Part shown: in pieces, positions 25,301-38,200 of the stretch | How positions within the stretch are numbered: position 1 is the first letter of the stretch | How the letters are laid out: each line of letters opens with the position of its first letter | Notes under the pieces: generated by a model | Database searches by the model: none | What the model was told of the DNA's origin: nothing | What the model saw: only the letters and a program-made list of their open reading frames with translations | Made by a program: the position numbers and the translations under genes | From: Scleromitrula shiraiana | Taxonomy: Eukaryota; Ascomycota; Leotiomycetes; Helotiales; Sclerotiniaceae | Direction: 5' to 3' | Length of the DNA: 64,000 nt | Assembly (NCBI GenBank): GCA_028455995.1 | Contig: JABELC010000006.1 | Coordinates: 806,001-870,000, forward strand

Positions 25301-25836
25301 GTTTGTCTGGTTGAGGCAAATGACGCGTATATTTGAACAATCTCTTCATATTGATGTAGGTACTCTTGGTCCGCAGAGAGAGATGCCATATCATGGTTCT
25401 CGCAGAAAGCTTCGAAGGTAGGTATCGAGGATTCCACCATGGTAACATCTCGAGATCGAAGTATGATGTTAAAGATCTTTAGGACATAAGGTGCATATAA
25501 GGGTAAATCTCTTGGGGCTTTCTCGATCAAAGCCGCCAATATTTGGAGTGTAACCTGAACATTTCTATTCCTCCAAGTTAGCAAACTCCATATCAATCCC
25601 CCAATCTCCCATCAAACATACCCTATCCTGGCTCTCCAAACATCACTTGCAGTCTTCTTCTCTAAGAATTCTCCAACCTTTTGGACCTTACTTCTTCGTG
25701 TTGTCGCATAGAATAACAGATAGCTAAGTTCACTGGAATTCGGCTTGACATCAACAGCCCCCTTTGTAGTTCTTGGATAGCATTTCAGTATAAGAACCTG
25801 ATGCTTTGGACGACATTTCTGCCGTATGGCATGCAT
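22351..25836 (-). CDS. EFR3: EFR3-like plasma-membrane PI4-kinase scaffold
   Basis: Exon 1 (25622-25836) and exon 2 (22351-25564) join in frame over a 57-nt intron with a GCTAAC branch, giving 1142 aa. The N-terminus, MHAIRQKCRPKHQVLILKCY followed by KPNSSELSYLLFYATTRR, is the typical fungal EFR3 start, with basic residues and Cys8 for membrane contact. Residues about 75-700 are helical repeats of the armadillo/HEAT type. After about 760 the protein becomes Ser/Thr/Gly-rich and disordered (TSPSTSPGRSFTHP, HRNFLAVNGLGNGG). In yeast, Efr3 palmitoylation and a basic patch anchor Ypp1 and the Stt4 PI4-kinase at the plasma membrane to make PI4P. It is followed upstream by the thioesterase on the same strand. 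Confidence 0.95.
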
Positions 25837-26686
25837 TTGAACACGCGACTCAAGCTATCAATTCAGCCTTTTAAGATTTCAAAACTGTCAAATTCCGCGC
25901 AATGTGTAATCTTTGTGAGATGATGAACCGAGTAAAGTCGTTGAAGTTCATAAAATGAGGAGGAATCGAAATATGTATGGCCAACTGTTATTATTTAAAC
26001 ACGTCGTCATCAGCTGAAAGTAAATTATTATGAAAATTGTTATGTTATGTTTTATTTATCCTGCTGACTGGGAACACTGAACCGGTAATTTGATGATACC
26101 AAATTATTTCGGTTATGTCAGGCAATAAGCAAGGCAAACACCCTGGAAACCTTATGAACCAAAAAACCTCGGATATGGATCTATACAAATTCCAAGAATG
26201 ACGTAGATTAATTATTACGAGGCTGAGACATAAGGCTAATTGATATAAATATTCCATTTGTGGTTGGGGAAAGAAGAATGTGAAATTTTAAACTGTTGAG
26301 GATATACTTTTATATATCTGTCAAATTCTATTAGTATTTGGATTTCTGTTAAGCTTGCGCTTAGTTAACTTCCTAGGTCCATGTTTCGAAACGTGTTGTC
26401 AATCCTAAGAACACATCAATAGGGGATGATCCACAATCACATGTTAGTGCAGGAACATACAGTATATAGGTATGTGAATCTATTCCATATAAAATAGATT
26501 TGCATTGATTAAAACTGATTGACAAGAATAAGGATAAATAGTACATAAAATGTATATCCCAACGAGAGGGGTATCCCAAAAGCAGAGAGCGGTATGGCAG
26601 TGGATGAAAACAAAACAGAATCCAAAATCTATGATAATACAAACCCAACAAACGCCATCTCCATATCTTATAAATCTATGTCCTGA
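25837..26686. other. Intergenic region
   Basis: This is the promoter of EFR3 and the 3' flank of the thioesterase. It is strongly AT-rich. Short frames have no domain, and I see no repeat or RNA gene. Confidence 0.5.
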
Positions 26687-27861
26687 TCAGAGCTTGGCCT
26701 TTTCAGGTTGTTCCTCTTTTAATCTTATAACACCCTAAGCATTCATGTCAGTAAGACCCAAACCCAACTTTACATAGAGAAACATACCTCTTGGAAACAA
26801 GTGGCAATTAAAGTTCCATCTTTAGCAAACATATGCTGAGTAACTACTCCTCTTCCATCCCCTGACCAAGGACTTGACATCTCAGAGAACATCCACTCAT
26901 CAGCCCTGAATTTCCTAGGCTCATGAAAGTAAATTGTATGATCCAAACTAACCATCATCCCAACCTCCGGCGCCTTCTTTTCGTTATTCATATCATGCCC
27001 AAGCCCATCCTCTTCCTTCAATTTCTTCATAAGATTCTCCCTATACCTCTCCTCCTGTCCCTGTGCATTTTCTTCCCCCTGTTTTGCATCCCCAAACCTC
27101 CACAATTCATGTATTCTTCCAACCGTCCCAATAAAATAACTATCACTCATATATGCCAACGCATTCAGATGAGCCTGATGACCTCCCTCCTTACTAATCC
27201 TCCCCCTAGCCTTAATCCACTGCCTTGTCCTCTTCTCATGAGGTGCTGTACTACTTCCATTTAACATTTCAATCCTCTGACTAACAAATGGACCACCCAC
27301 GGATTTCTCCATCTCTTCCATCTCTTTATCCTCAGCTGGTTGTCTGATGTTTTGCGGAATAGGAACCGCATGTTCGACTTTCTCCCTCCCTCCACTGTTC
27401 TCCCTCACAAAAGACATTGTGGTTGTAAAAATACATTTCCCTTTTTGACGAGCTTGTACGGTTCGTGTTGCGAATGATCGTCCTTCTCGAACATGTTCCA
27501 CGTAGTACATGACTGGGAGGTCGGAGTTCCCAGCAAGTACAAAATAGCAATGCATGCTATGGACGGTAAAGTTACTTGGAACTGTACATTGAGCCGCAGC
27601 TAAACATTGCGCAATAACTGCTCCTCCATATATACCGCGAGCTCCGGGTGGATGCCACAAGGGACGAGTGTTTGTGAAGATATCCTATAATAAGAAAGAT
27701 ATTAGTTTAAGCATATTTTTGTGTAGTTTACCGAAATAGGCAATTATCTAGGATCTTACAGGTCCTATTTGACTGAGTTCTCGTAGATCCAACACATTTT
27801 CAATAGCAGACTTTGAGGGATCGATAGGAGGAGGCTTGACAAGTGTTGCGCGGTCTCCCAT
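26687..27861 (-). CDS. Peroxisomal acyl-CoA thioesterase (TesB/ACOT8 type)
   Basis: Three exons, 27760-27861, 26788-27684 and 26687-26734, join in frame to 348 aa. The start is MGDRATLVKPPPIDPSKSAI. The double-hotdog thioesterase II domain is clear: WHPPGARGIYGGAVIAQCLAAA and VHSMHCYFVLAGNSDLPV near the N-terminus, and SLDHTIYFHEPRKFRADEW with RGVVTQHMFAKDGTLIATCFQEG near the C-terminus. The third exon codes only GVIRLKEEQPEKAKL, ending in the peroxisomal targeting signal AKL. The family hydrolyses acyl-CoA to fatty acid and CoA and, in peroxisomes, tunes beta-oxidation. If the second intron (26735-26787, GTATGT...CTTAG) is retained, translation ends after VCFSM and the AKL signal is lost. 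Confidence 0.96.
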
Positions 27862-28722
27862 GGCGGGGTATTAGGAACGCGAGCCTGCGCGAAAATCTGT
27901 TTGAATAAAGATAGGTTATTAAAAGATGAGAGATCGGATTGAAGTCTGGAATAGGAGATCTGAATATGATAATTTATTTGGAAGATGTTTATTCTCGAAT
28001 ATCCAAAATTGACAAATTTCTTCGAATGAGGTGTGGAATTTGGACCGAGGTTCAATTCTCAACAAGGGTCCGATCCTTGACCACTCACATGCCTTCATTT
28101 GCCGAAGATGCCCCTGAAGATAGGAAGCACATCTCTCGAATTTCACTTCATAGTTATGATTACTGTGAAATCTAACAATTCAAACGAACGATATCTTGAA
28201 GATTGAAGGTCATTTGGCATTCGGTAGGTTCGGGAAAAGCTCTTAAAATACCTCCCTGTTAAACAACAAGTTCTTCCTACGTGCATTTTTGGTGTAGTCG
28301 AGGTTCATTTCATTCTATCAAAATTCAGTGGAAATTAAAGAAATGAAATTGATTATCGCTAACTTGGTGTACTAGTTACTATGAATACTTATAACGCTCC
28401 ACCAAATTCTGTTCTGCTAAGCTGCGGGAACTCTGAATGATAGTTTCCACGTTACCAAACCATGGTGAGAAGAGTGATTTATCTAGCCCATGTCTAGAAA
28501 ATTAGCACTCTTCAAGAAAATATCCTAATACATCTGCCATCTTCAGGTTGTTTATATTAAACATCCTCCTGAATCGTTTGAGTCTGTAGGTCCGTACGAG
28601 TCCAACATAAACGACACTGAAATTGCCTCAGCCGTCATTGCCTTTTTCTCCTCCGTGGACCCTTCCGATCCTTCACGCTGCTTCCACTTCATCGCTTGCA
28701 CGTTAAGCACTTTGTCTTCCTT
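27862..28722. other. Intergenic region
   Basis: This is the promoter of the thioesterase and the 3' flank of the unknown coiled-coil gene. No coding region is supported on either strand. Confidence 0.5.
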
Positions 28723-29698
28723 TTATTTTGCATGAGTACCATGGCGTCGAGATACCTTATGCTGCTTCCGACTCTCTCCCTCTTGTTGTGATCGTCTTTG
28801 AGCATTCTTTCTTCGCATCCTCATCAACATTTGAAGTTCATATTCTGACACTTCCAGTAGCTTCTTTGTGTTCATTAACTTTTCCCTTGTAACTTTTGTC
28901 CGTTCTCTTCTGTGCTTGAGTACCGCTCCAGCTAGCTCTAAATATTTTCCTCTGGATTGTACAGAGGTGCAATTCTTGAAAAGCCGCTGACATTCTTGAA
29001 TTTCGTCGATATCTGTGCTATTTCCGCTTTTGAATCCCAATTGTTTTTTCAATTTCCACAGACCAAACATGAAGAAGGTATTATAAGGTACCTCCTTTCT
29101 GATAATGTTCATTTCGTGATCTACATCACAATCATCATCCGAAAACTCGCGGTATTTATGAAAATCTTCATATGCTATCCAACTCCTAAGTAAATTTTCT
29201 TCGGTCTGTAGAGCAGAGAGCGTCTTTCCAGGATTGATGACCTTCGGCCGCTGATCACGAACAGCAACCTTTTTCTTCTCTACTAAAACATTGAGAAATT
29301 TCATCAGGATTTTGTGTTCTTTGATAGAATTCAATATCAAACATTCTAGGTGATTTGCGTTCATTTGCAAGTTAAGAAAGTGTTTCTTCGTTTCCTCTAG
29401 AGATGACTGGTCATCGGGAAAGTTTGTAGGTTCTATATCCCATGTTGAGATTTCTTGGGAGTTTTTGATTTCCTGTGTATGTGAGTCTACGTAAGATCAT
29501 GGTGTTAGTATATACCCTTAGGATAATAAGTATGAGCATCATACCTATGTACGCGTTCGTCATTTCATTCACTTCCGCTCTCGATTGTTCTATTCGAGAT
29601 TCACCACCCATTTTCTTTAGTGGGCTTGACAAATCTTGATGGTCCGATATTGTTTCTTGTGACGATGGAATGAAGTAAGAATAGTCGTCTCCTTCCAT
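28723..29698 (-). CDS. Hypothetical charged, helical protein
   Basis: Exon 1 (29545-29698) and exon 2 (28723-29486) join in frame over a 58-nt intron with an ACTAAC branch, giving 305 aa. The start is MEGDDYSYFIPSSQETISDH. No known domain is recognised. The N-terminal 100 residues are acidic and polar. The middle, from NANHLECLILNSIKEHKIL to WKLKKQLGF, and the C-terminal third, YLELAGAVLKHRRERTKVT then LLEVSEYELQMLMRMRRKNA, are charged and helical, the latter likely a coiled coil. The last 30 residues are strongly basic (QRRSQQEGESRKQHKVSRRH) and could carry a nuclear signal or bind nucleic acid. The exon join is well supported; the function is unknown. Confidence 0.75.
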
Positions 29699-29958
29699 TT
29701 TCTAAAACAACCTGATATTATTTCAAAGCCGTAAGTGTATTATAATTAATTAATGTTGTTGTGGTAAAAATGTAATTTTGGGCGCAAGAGTAAGTTCCAT
29801 TTATTGTTGTGGTCAAGTTAAAAAGAATTTGTATCAGGATTTAGTTCTCTTGGTAGCCTAGCTGCCTTGGCAATTTTTGGACGAAGGATCTACAAGTTGT
29901 TCCTTCTAAACATTTGAGACTACTCGCACGTGGTTGATTAAGGAAACAGCTACTAAGA

Positions 29959-30872
29959 CTATTGGATAAACATTCCACCGTCAATACCTACTACCTTATT
30001 CGTTACATAACCAGTTTTGACCATCCACTATAAAGTCGAAAGTTAATGTTGTATCATGAACAAAACTCGAATTCAAGGGCACAGGCCAATGACTTACTTC
30101 CACAGTTGCAGCAATCTCATCTGGAGTACCCAATCTTCCAATCGGAATTCCTGATATCAAATTAGCCAATGACTAGATGCTAGTTCACAGTTTGTAATTG
30201 GAACGTACTCTTCGCCAGTTCCTCACTACTACCCGGTAGCATTTTCGTATCCCGAATCAACGCTGGAGCAACCCCATTCACCGTAATCCCCTTCGTAGCA
30301 TATGTAGTTGCCAGTCAATGAATTAGACCATGCAATGCACTTTTTGAAGATGCATAATGAGGACCAAAAACACCACCCGTGTAACCAGCCACACTACTAC
30401 AGAAAATGACTCGTCCCCATCCCTTCTCGACCATATTTGGCATACATAATTGTGTCAAAAGAAATGCTGAGCAACAATTTGCTCTCCACGTGAACTCAAA
30501 ATTCTCGATACTTATTTCAGAGATATCGGTTGCACGGTTTGGCCCTTTGGTTAGACCTGCATTATTGTAGAGGATTGTTGAATGACCCATGATGGAAACA
30601 ACTTGCTCATGTAAATCTCGAACAGCATTATCGTCTGATAAATCGGTTTGGAATGATTTTGCTTTAACACCTCTTTCTTCAAGTTTCTTGATTAGATCTT
30701 CGGCTGTGGATGATGCGCTATTATAATGAACAGCGATAGAGCAGCTCAGGTTGGCCAGTGTGAGAGCTGTTGCTTGGCCAATACCACCCGTAGCTCCTAT
30801 GATGAGTTCAAGATGAGGAGTGAGGTCGGTAGTGAGCAGTTTGATCGTATGGTTCGAGAGTCGAATTCGCAA
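29959..30872 (-). pseudogene. Short-chain dehydrogenase/reductase with in-frame TGA
   Basis: A classical SDR is readable over exons of about 30209-30872, 30098-30150 and 29959-30027, with good introns of 58 and 70 nt. It has the NAD(P) motif GATGGIGQ, YNNAGLTKG, the catalytic Ser in FCSSVAG, YASSK, and the C-terminal block KGITVNGVAPALI, ending GIDGGMFIQ. This is the FabG-like 3-oxoacyl reductase group. Two things are wrong. A TGA (30315-30317) sits between GLIH and LATTYATKG, where relatives usually have Trp or Ser. No ATG lies in frame between an upstream stop and the Rossmann motif, so exon 1 is missing or unresolved. It is most likely a recent pseudogene. Alternatives are a sequencing error or stop readthrough (context TGA-CTG). 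Confidence 0.75.
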
Positions 30873-31866
30873 AGAGGTACTAGTGGTTGTATGATTTTTG
30901 TTTCCGAACTTGAACCCAACGAACAGTCAGACCAAAGTTGTGACAGATCAACCTCTTGTTGCTTATGAGATATTTGGGGTAAAGCTAGACATTCAAAGAT
31001 TTTTGGCTATCTAGAAGAAGGTAGAGGCTCAAAATCCATCTAATGCTTCGAGAGAGATCTTGGATTAAATTGATGCCATTTGCAATTATATTGCATATAA
31101 CCGTGACATTGACTTCATCTAGCTGACTTTAATTACATGATTGGGGCTTAACTGACCCAACATTTGAATGTATAACAGAGCACCTATCAAGCAAGTCAGC
31201 ACCTGTAGTGGTAGCAGAAGTTAATATTTAGTTGTACTACTTGATAGTGAAGCGAACCACAAGTCCGTGTATTCACTAGCTTCTAATAAGCTACGCTTGT
31301 AGTAAAGGTGAATATTAAATAGTAATACTGGAATGAAATCGCAAGCCTATTCACTCAGGAGCCAATCGGACATACCAATCCAACACTATATGGATATGAT
31401 ATGATGTCAAACATTTCAAGAATTCACTCGTGCACGTCGGATCACCTCGATAGCTTTTTTAGTATTGGTTATTTAGGCAAACTAAAAGATTTTTCACAAT
31501 TGAAGGTAATTAGGCATTGGTTATGTATCAAGCTTGCAATCATTAATAAACCCTATCCAGCTGGGAGTTATGATTGATGGACATCCTCCAAATAGCCAGC
31601 ATGAAAATGTAGAGACGAAGAAAATATTTGCCTTCAGGGCTCTAATCAACAAGAATGGAAATACCTTTCAAGTTTCCATATAGCCTTAGACATTCAGGTT
31701 TAACCTCCCAGTGATGATTAAAGAGAAACCAGGCCCTCGATAAGTCATCGTTAAGATCCATAGCACTGACCCGCAGAAAATTGAAAGATAAACAGCACGC
31801 ACATGTGAAAAGAAAAGCCGACCATAAGAAAAAAATATAGCGATAATGAAAATGAAGTCGTTGATC
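30873..31866. other. Intergenic region
   Basis: No gene is supported between the dehydrogenase remnant and the zinc-finger gene. It is AT-rich, with short non-ATG frames only. Confidence 0.45.
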
Positions 31867-34800
31867 TCAGATCCATCCGTCCACCTGTTCTGGCAGTGGT
31901 CCCGACATTCGTCTCTTCTGCTTTGGTCTCTCGGTCAAAGAAGCCCTTGCTGTCTTTTCGATTTCAACTTCCCGAGTGTTCTTACGTCTCTTACGTCTCG
32001 GTACATCGATATTGTGTATATCCCTTTGATGTGTTCTTAAATTATCATTCCTTGTAAACCTCCTAGGACAGTCGTCGAGGCCACAGATAAGGGGGTCTTT
32101 TAAACCATGCCTATCCTGGATATGTCGTTTCACATTTCCTGCTTTCCATTGTTCCTCGCCTATGGGGACATATGCGCAAAGTGGGCACTTCTTTAATTTC
32201 GGAATTGGGGATAAGGGACTGCTCTCGGGAGACATTGCATTAGATGGAAGTTCTTGCGAGAATTCTTGATATGTAGGCAGTGAAGCGTTCAAGCCGAGAT
32301 CTAAACCATAACCACGATCTGATTCAGCATGACCTCTTCTGTAAAAATTTGTTAGACAAAAACCATCGTAATCATGAGTATGTACACGGATATCAAATAA
32401 TATAGAAAGGGAACTTGCTGGATTGTCTCAGGAGACCAGGGATATCCAGACTCAAGTTTTATCTGCTCACGAACACGAAGAAAGTGGGTGCTAAATCGAG
32501 TACCTGAAGATTCAAGTTGGAAAGATGGATTTAAATTGTCTGTTCCGAATGGACGAGCCGCGATCAGTTGATTGAGACGATCAATTCCTTGAACTTGGAA
32601 AGATGTACGTGTAAATCCATTTTGCTTTACCTTGCTGTATAATAAGTCGCATAATCTCGTGATATTGGCAGAAAATTTGGAACATAGTTGGTCTGACTGA
32701 GTGTTCCATTGAAACTAATGTTGTCAGGTTTGAGTCCAGAAAAGGGGGCTAAACTTACACCTCCAAGGCAAACAAGCTCGACCTCAAGTTTTCGAACATT
32801 TGTGATCAAACCGCATTCAACCTTTCTTTCAATCTCATTAACGTCTTCAATGTAATTGAGAAAATCTGGGTCTTGTTTCAGGGCTTGTAATAACCGGGAC
32901 GCAGTGTTGATAAAATAAGTTTGTCCCGTAATAGAAGATAATGCATCGTGGTGAATGCTGGGTTCACAAGTATGCGACTGCTCCAGAGCTTTCACGACTG
33001 TCAGAACATACACGAGATGGTAAAAGGCGATCCAACTCACTATCAATAAATCGTTGACAGAGTTTGACGCAGTTATTATCATAGATAACAGGCGAATGCA
33101 TTGATCTTGGTTGTTTAAGCTGAGCTGCATCATGAGATTGCATTTTGGGTTGCCAAATGCCTTGAATAACCTGCCGATTGCAGGCCTGATGAGGAGAGGA
33201 GTCGATGCTAGCTACCCAATGTAATGACTCTTCAAAGCACATATTTATGTTAAATAAATCGTGGTGCAAGGTGATAGCTGAAGCATACACGATGTGAAGG
33301 AAAGCAAAGACTTGCTCAATGGTAGTGGGTTCTTGTCCAAGTAAAATGTTCTTAAGTACTTCTAAGCCAATATATCTAATTTCGTCAGTAGACATTGTAA
33401 GTAGTTGTGGATAATTCTTCGCTGCATCCATATCTTTTAGTTTCACTTTTGTGTCCTCATTGTGTATCCTTAATACGTAGGTGAAGTTATCCACAAGTTC
33501 TTGTGAGGTTGACCAATTGGGTGATAACCAATTGATCATTGTTGAATTTGAGCATGAACAGTTTTCATTGTGATCCGTTAACAGCTCGTCGTTGTTGCCG
33601 AGAAAATTGGAAGACTGCTGCAGCTGAACATCTTCATGCCTACTTCCGTTGCCCTGAAGGTTATTCTCCATGCCAAATGTTCTTTGATCATCTTGATTTT
33701 CCGAAGGTTGGACCGTAGCTGCTTGGCTCAAATTAAAATCATTATCAAAATCATTGTCAATATCGAGGAAGTCATGAACGACTCCCTCGCGTAGTGTAGT
33801 CGGAGAAGAGCCGCTTCGTCCAAGCAGTATAAAGTCGTCAAATCCCCGTAAAGCTTCACTTTGTGATTGCAGACCATTATGTTCATTGTGTAAACAATCG
33901 GGTGGCTGAGATCCAACGGAGTCATCAAAACTTCCTGTGGTAGTTGCAGGGCTGCCACCCCAGGAATGAGCAGTCTGCGAAATGCCCCACGAACTTGGCG
34001 TAAACAAGGTGCTGGTAGCTTCACTACTATCAGGAGATGATTTGGAGTCTAATGGCGATAGAAAACCATGAGTTGCAGGCATGGTGTTTAGAATTAGACT
34101 AGAAGAATCTAAGTTCGTTTGAAGAGGTGGGCACATGGGTGCACGCGATCTTGAACTCGAATCAGATTGGGAGGCATTTGAATGGCCGGGCATGAAATAC
34201 ATAGAATCGCTGTGCCTCTCTCGATCATGTCTTGCTCGCTGGATCTCGAATAAGTCTTTATCTTCAGAAGATTGATGAAGTTCATGGTAAGAATTAGATA
34301 TTGGGATCGTTAGAGCTGTCGCTGCAGATGAGGGTCCACAACAGGTTTGACGAAGCTCTGAAATGATACCTGCGCCGTCGAGTTCAAAACCTGAACTGTT
34401 TGCTTCAAGTGTTGTTACAAATGGTCGAAAGCCTTCAAAAACAGGGCGGCCATCTTTTGGATCCACGCTCCCAGCAAGTTCCGATAAAGTTTGAAGGTTA
34501 GTAGTTGTACAACTGGGTAAACCTCCAACTGCGTAAGGAATCTTTAAGCTCGTGGAGAGTGAGCGGCTTATGGTTCGGTTTCGATTAGGATGCTCAATCA
34601 GTCGTGAAACACCTAACATGGCAAGTAATCTTCTAGCGGCGATAGCTAGACGCTCCTTGCGGCTGAGACCGTGGCAACGAGGGCACCCCAATTTTCTAAA
34701 GTTTTTGAGCTTCTCACAGGAATGACAATAATACCACCCATCCCAAAGCCGTTCGCATTCATTGTAAACGTGGTAAAGCATTTCATCTTCGGTGTTGAAA

Positions 34801-35227
34801 ACATTGCAGCAGCCCAACAACGGGCATTTTCGGCGGTCTTCATCGGAAATCCAGTGCCCAGGAGAAGATGTTCGTTCGGATGCGAGCCAATTAAAGAATT
34901 GACGGATGTAGGGGTCATGTCTCAAGTTCCTGCGAAAGCTAACTACAATCAACATAAGATTATCAAGAGTGATATGAAAACTTACATGTGCGAACTTTCT
35001 GGTCTCAAAACGTTCGGTTCGGTATTGTCCAATGGAATGCTTTGAGGTTGGACAGCATAGTTATACTGAAAAGGGTCCATAGAATATCTCTCCAGTCCAT
35101 CGCTAAATGGATACGATGATCCTATAGCTGGAGCAGACATTGGTTCTCTCGCTGTACTAGCATGACCGCAAGGCGCAGTAGAGATAAACAGAGATCCCTT
35201 ACTTGGTTTTCTATTAAAAGATGGCAT
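31867..35227 (-). CDS. Large C2H2 zinc-finger protein, five exons
   Basis: Exons: 34986-35227, 33041-34938, 32988..32759, 32714..32386 and 32338..31867. Frames add up exactly to 1056 aa. Introns are 47, 52, 44, 47 and similar short sizes. The first acceptor could be 34929 instead of 34938, which also keeps the frame. The N-terminal part has a zinc module, RRKCPLLGCCNVFNTEDEML then YYCHSCEKLKNFRKLGCPRC (residues about 110-160). The middle 600 residues are Ser/Asp-rich and disordered, then helical. The C-terminus has two fingers, CPLCAYVP...VKRHIQDRH and CGLDDCPRRFTRNDNLRTHQRDIH, followed by a basic nuclear-signal-like RRKRRKN. A DNA-binding regulator is likely; targets are unknown. The start is ATG 35227 (upstream in-frame codons lack ATG). 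Confidence 0.85.
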
Positions 35228-38200
35228 TGCCACACAATGATGCTTCAAATAGAACTTAGATTATTGGTACTGCCTGCGGTACCACCCGACTGTTTGATAA
35301 TGTAGATTTCCACCTGGAAAAAGTCCAGACTATATACATAAAGTAACAGTTCGCCTCCATTCTTCCTGTTATGTACGTACTGTTGCGAGAGGACAACCAG
35401 GAATACAATACTGCAGGATTGATAATATTATCGTTGCAGTTGAACGCCCGAGAGTGGAAGCGATTGTTGATAAGTCCTGCACATTCTTGTCTAAACGAGC
35501 TTGATGACGACCAAGGACAAATAATTCTGTGCGGCATTGGTTGTTGGCAGGAGAGAGGAAGATACGTGGTCCTGTAAATGTTATCAGCTATTGATTCTGA
35601 GCGCATTAAGGACAAACTTAACATCACCATAGAAGTTGCCTCGTTTGCCTTGAATTAAATCCATAGAGATTTATGTTGAAGAGAGTCGTGACAGGGGTTA
35701 TCAGGACCAGCAGTGGCAGTTAGATTCCAACTCGGTGTGATCGGGTAAATTGAGGAAAGTCCTTTCAGTTGAGTACTATTGAACTGATGTGTAACAAACA
35801 AGTAGAGTAAGAAGAACCTGCGAAGGACTTGTATTGAGAGTCAAGTCCTGCTAAAAAGAACAGCAGTACATTTGGCCTAGAGACGAAAGAGGCAATAATC
35901 GATACCGACAGGAATCAGCAGAGACTGTAGAAGCAGAGTTCCAATCTGACATGAATCTACACTAGAACTCGAGGGAAAGAAAGAATAAATGTGGAGAAGG
36001 TTCATATGTGTCTTAATTGTGGGAGATATCCTATTTAATATAACTATGAAAATGTTTCGCAAGATGCTGCCCCCAAAATTACTGCATCCATCGTAGCTAT
36101 TCAAGACCCCAATCGTCTAGAAACAGCACCTTGTCCAGCAATCCAACAGTGGCTTTGGGGGCTAAACGATGCTTCTCAGGCTCTGATAGTGCTAGGCTTT
36201 GGGGGCTGTACTTCTCCAAGTACATGGTACAACAGAAGTTCGTAATGTTCCTAGTAAGCGCTCTCGGTTGATGCTTTCAGGACGGGCTCTTAACATTATG
36301 CAGGACAAATATGCAGGACTTTGCAGGACTCGCGGGACTTCTTGATCATGAGATTTTTTGATGATGCAGTCATCTTTGACATAACCTTCATGGATTGAAT
36401 TCATTACTCGAGAATGATGATACAAATAATGCGGTTTCCCATCGAAACAGTTTGTTATAACCCCGCTTTTTGCCGCCCCGCTCCTACTTCAGGAAAGTAT
36501 TCCACATCAGGTCGTGTCGTATCGGAAATTTGCGTATCTGACGAGTATATGAAGTTCAATGAAGAGGATTAAGACCATCACCTAAAATCAGAGAAATTAT
36601 GTTTAGCAATTTTATGAATTCTCTGAAAAGCTTCCAATAATTAATTGATGATAGTGACGACGCGGGGAAGGATTCAGCCAATGTCTGGGGTGGCTAAGCT
36701 TGGAACTACACATGGCTGTAACCATACTCAAGGCGGCCAAGCATACAATGGCTTGCTTAGTCATTGCAAATAATAGGTATTGTAGGTATTGATCTGATCC
36801 AATTGTGGAATGCTACTCCATCACCAGAAATTGTAGCGAAACATCGGAGATTTGTTGCGACATTGATAGCCTTCGTGTTATGACTTTAGGTCTGTCGGAA
36901 GCAAAACTAAAAGTAGAAGACTGTCCTATAGCTTATTTGTATATAATAATTGGGTCATCTAATGTTCCAGCCTCAATCTTTCGGGCTCAATGGTCTTCGT
37001 GAAATTCAGGTACTTCATAGTATTGAATTTCGGATTTTGGTGTGAGAAACCATAGAATATTTGGAATAGATATGTGATATTGAGTAGCATGACCATATGC
37101 ATTTTCGATATGGATATGATAGAGAAGCGATCTGAAGGTTAGAGATATACGAAAGGTAATTATTTAATCGAGCGTCGAATGCGCAAGAAGCAGTTAATGT
37201 AACTGTGAGAATGATCGAAGGGTGCCCCATTTTTCGTACCTCAAGATCCAGATCGAGTTTTCGTCAATTAGTCCCATTGGAAATTCGAAACGGTCCAATG
37301 CTGATAGGGGCATTTATTTTTTTCAATCAAAGTAGAAGTGAATGTGATGAATGTTGGAGATAGACCTTTACAGTGAGTTGATTTGTTCTGGAAAATCGAG
37401 GTCTGTAAATAAATATTTTGCTGATATCATCGAAGTTCTTAACTAATAGCATTTAAACGTTCTAGTAGTGATGGTTCTTCTTAAAACTCTCCTACCTGAG
37501 CCATTCAGTATAGTAGGAGCATAAGACCTGTTAATCCGTTGGGGGAACATCGATGTTTCGCATATTATTTGAATGATCATCAGTTCGCAGCAAATTGTTT
37601 GGAACGATATAAAACAATCGACTGATATTTGTTTGAATGCCAACATATCCATACCGATCCAAGTACACCCAGTCCATACAAAACAAATGCGAATTCTCAA
37701 TTCTCAAATTCCTGAGCCGATATGTCATGGACTACAAAGTCCTTTCAGTCTCTAATTTATCGGATCACTTGACTGGAAAGATACCATAATTCTGAATAGA
37801 TTCCTGCTATTCCTAGCTTCAATGTGGAACTATTGATGCTACCCGTTAAGTCGGGACCAAGATGAAGCTTAACATGCTGGATTGTTATATCTCGTAATCA
37901 ATCATGCGGCGTCAATAATCCTAGAATAATAGATCCTTTGGTCCTTAGTGATTGAGACTGAGTGCTGCAAAAATGTATGAATTGGAGAGACACAAGTTGC
38001 TTTGATGTATGGTTGAATTACTCGGTGACCCAGAAACTCATAGAAAGGACTTAAAGAACATCATAAGATGAGATTATGTTGAGTTGTGATACGTTGAAGA
38101 GATCCCCTGAATATAAGCGAAGCTAATGGAGACCCACTTCAAGAACGTGAATATACCACAAGACTTGGTGTTCTTTCAAGTGAAGTCATTGAGGCAGGAA

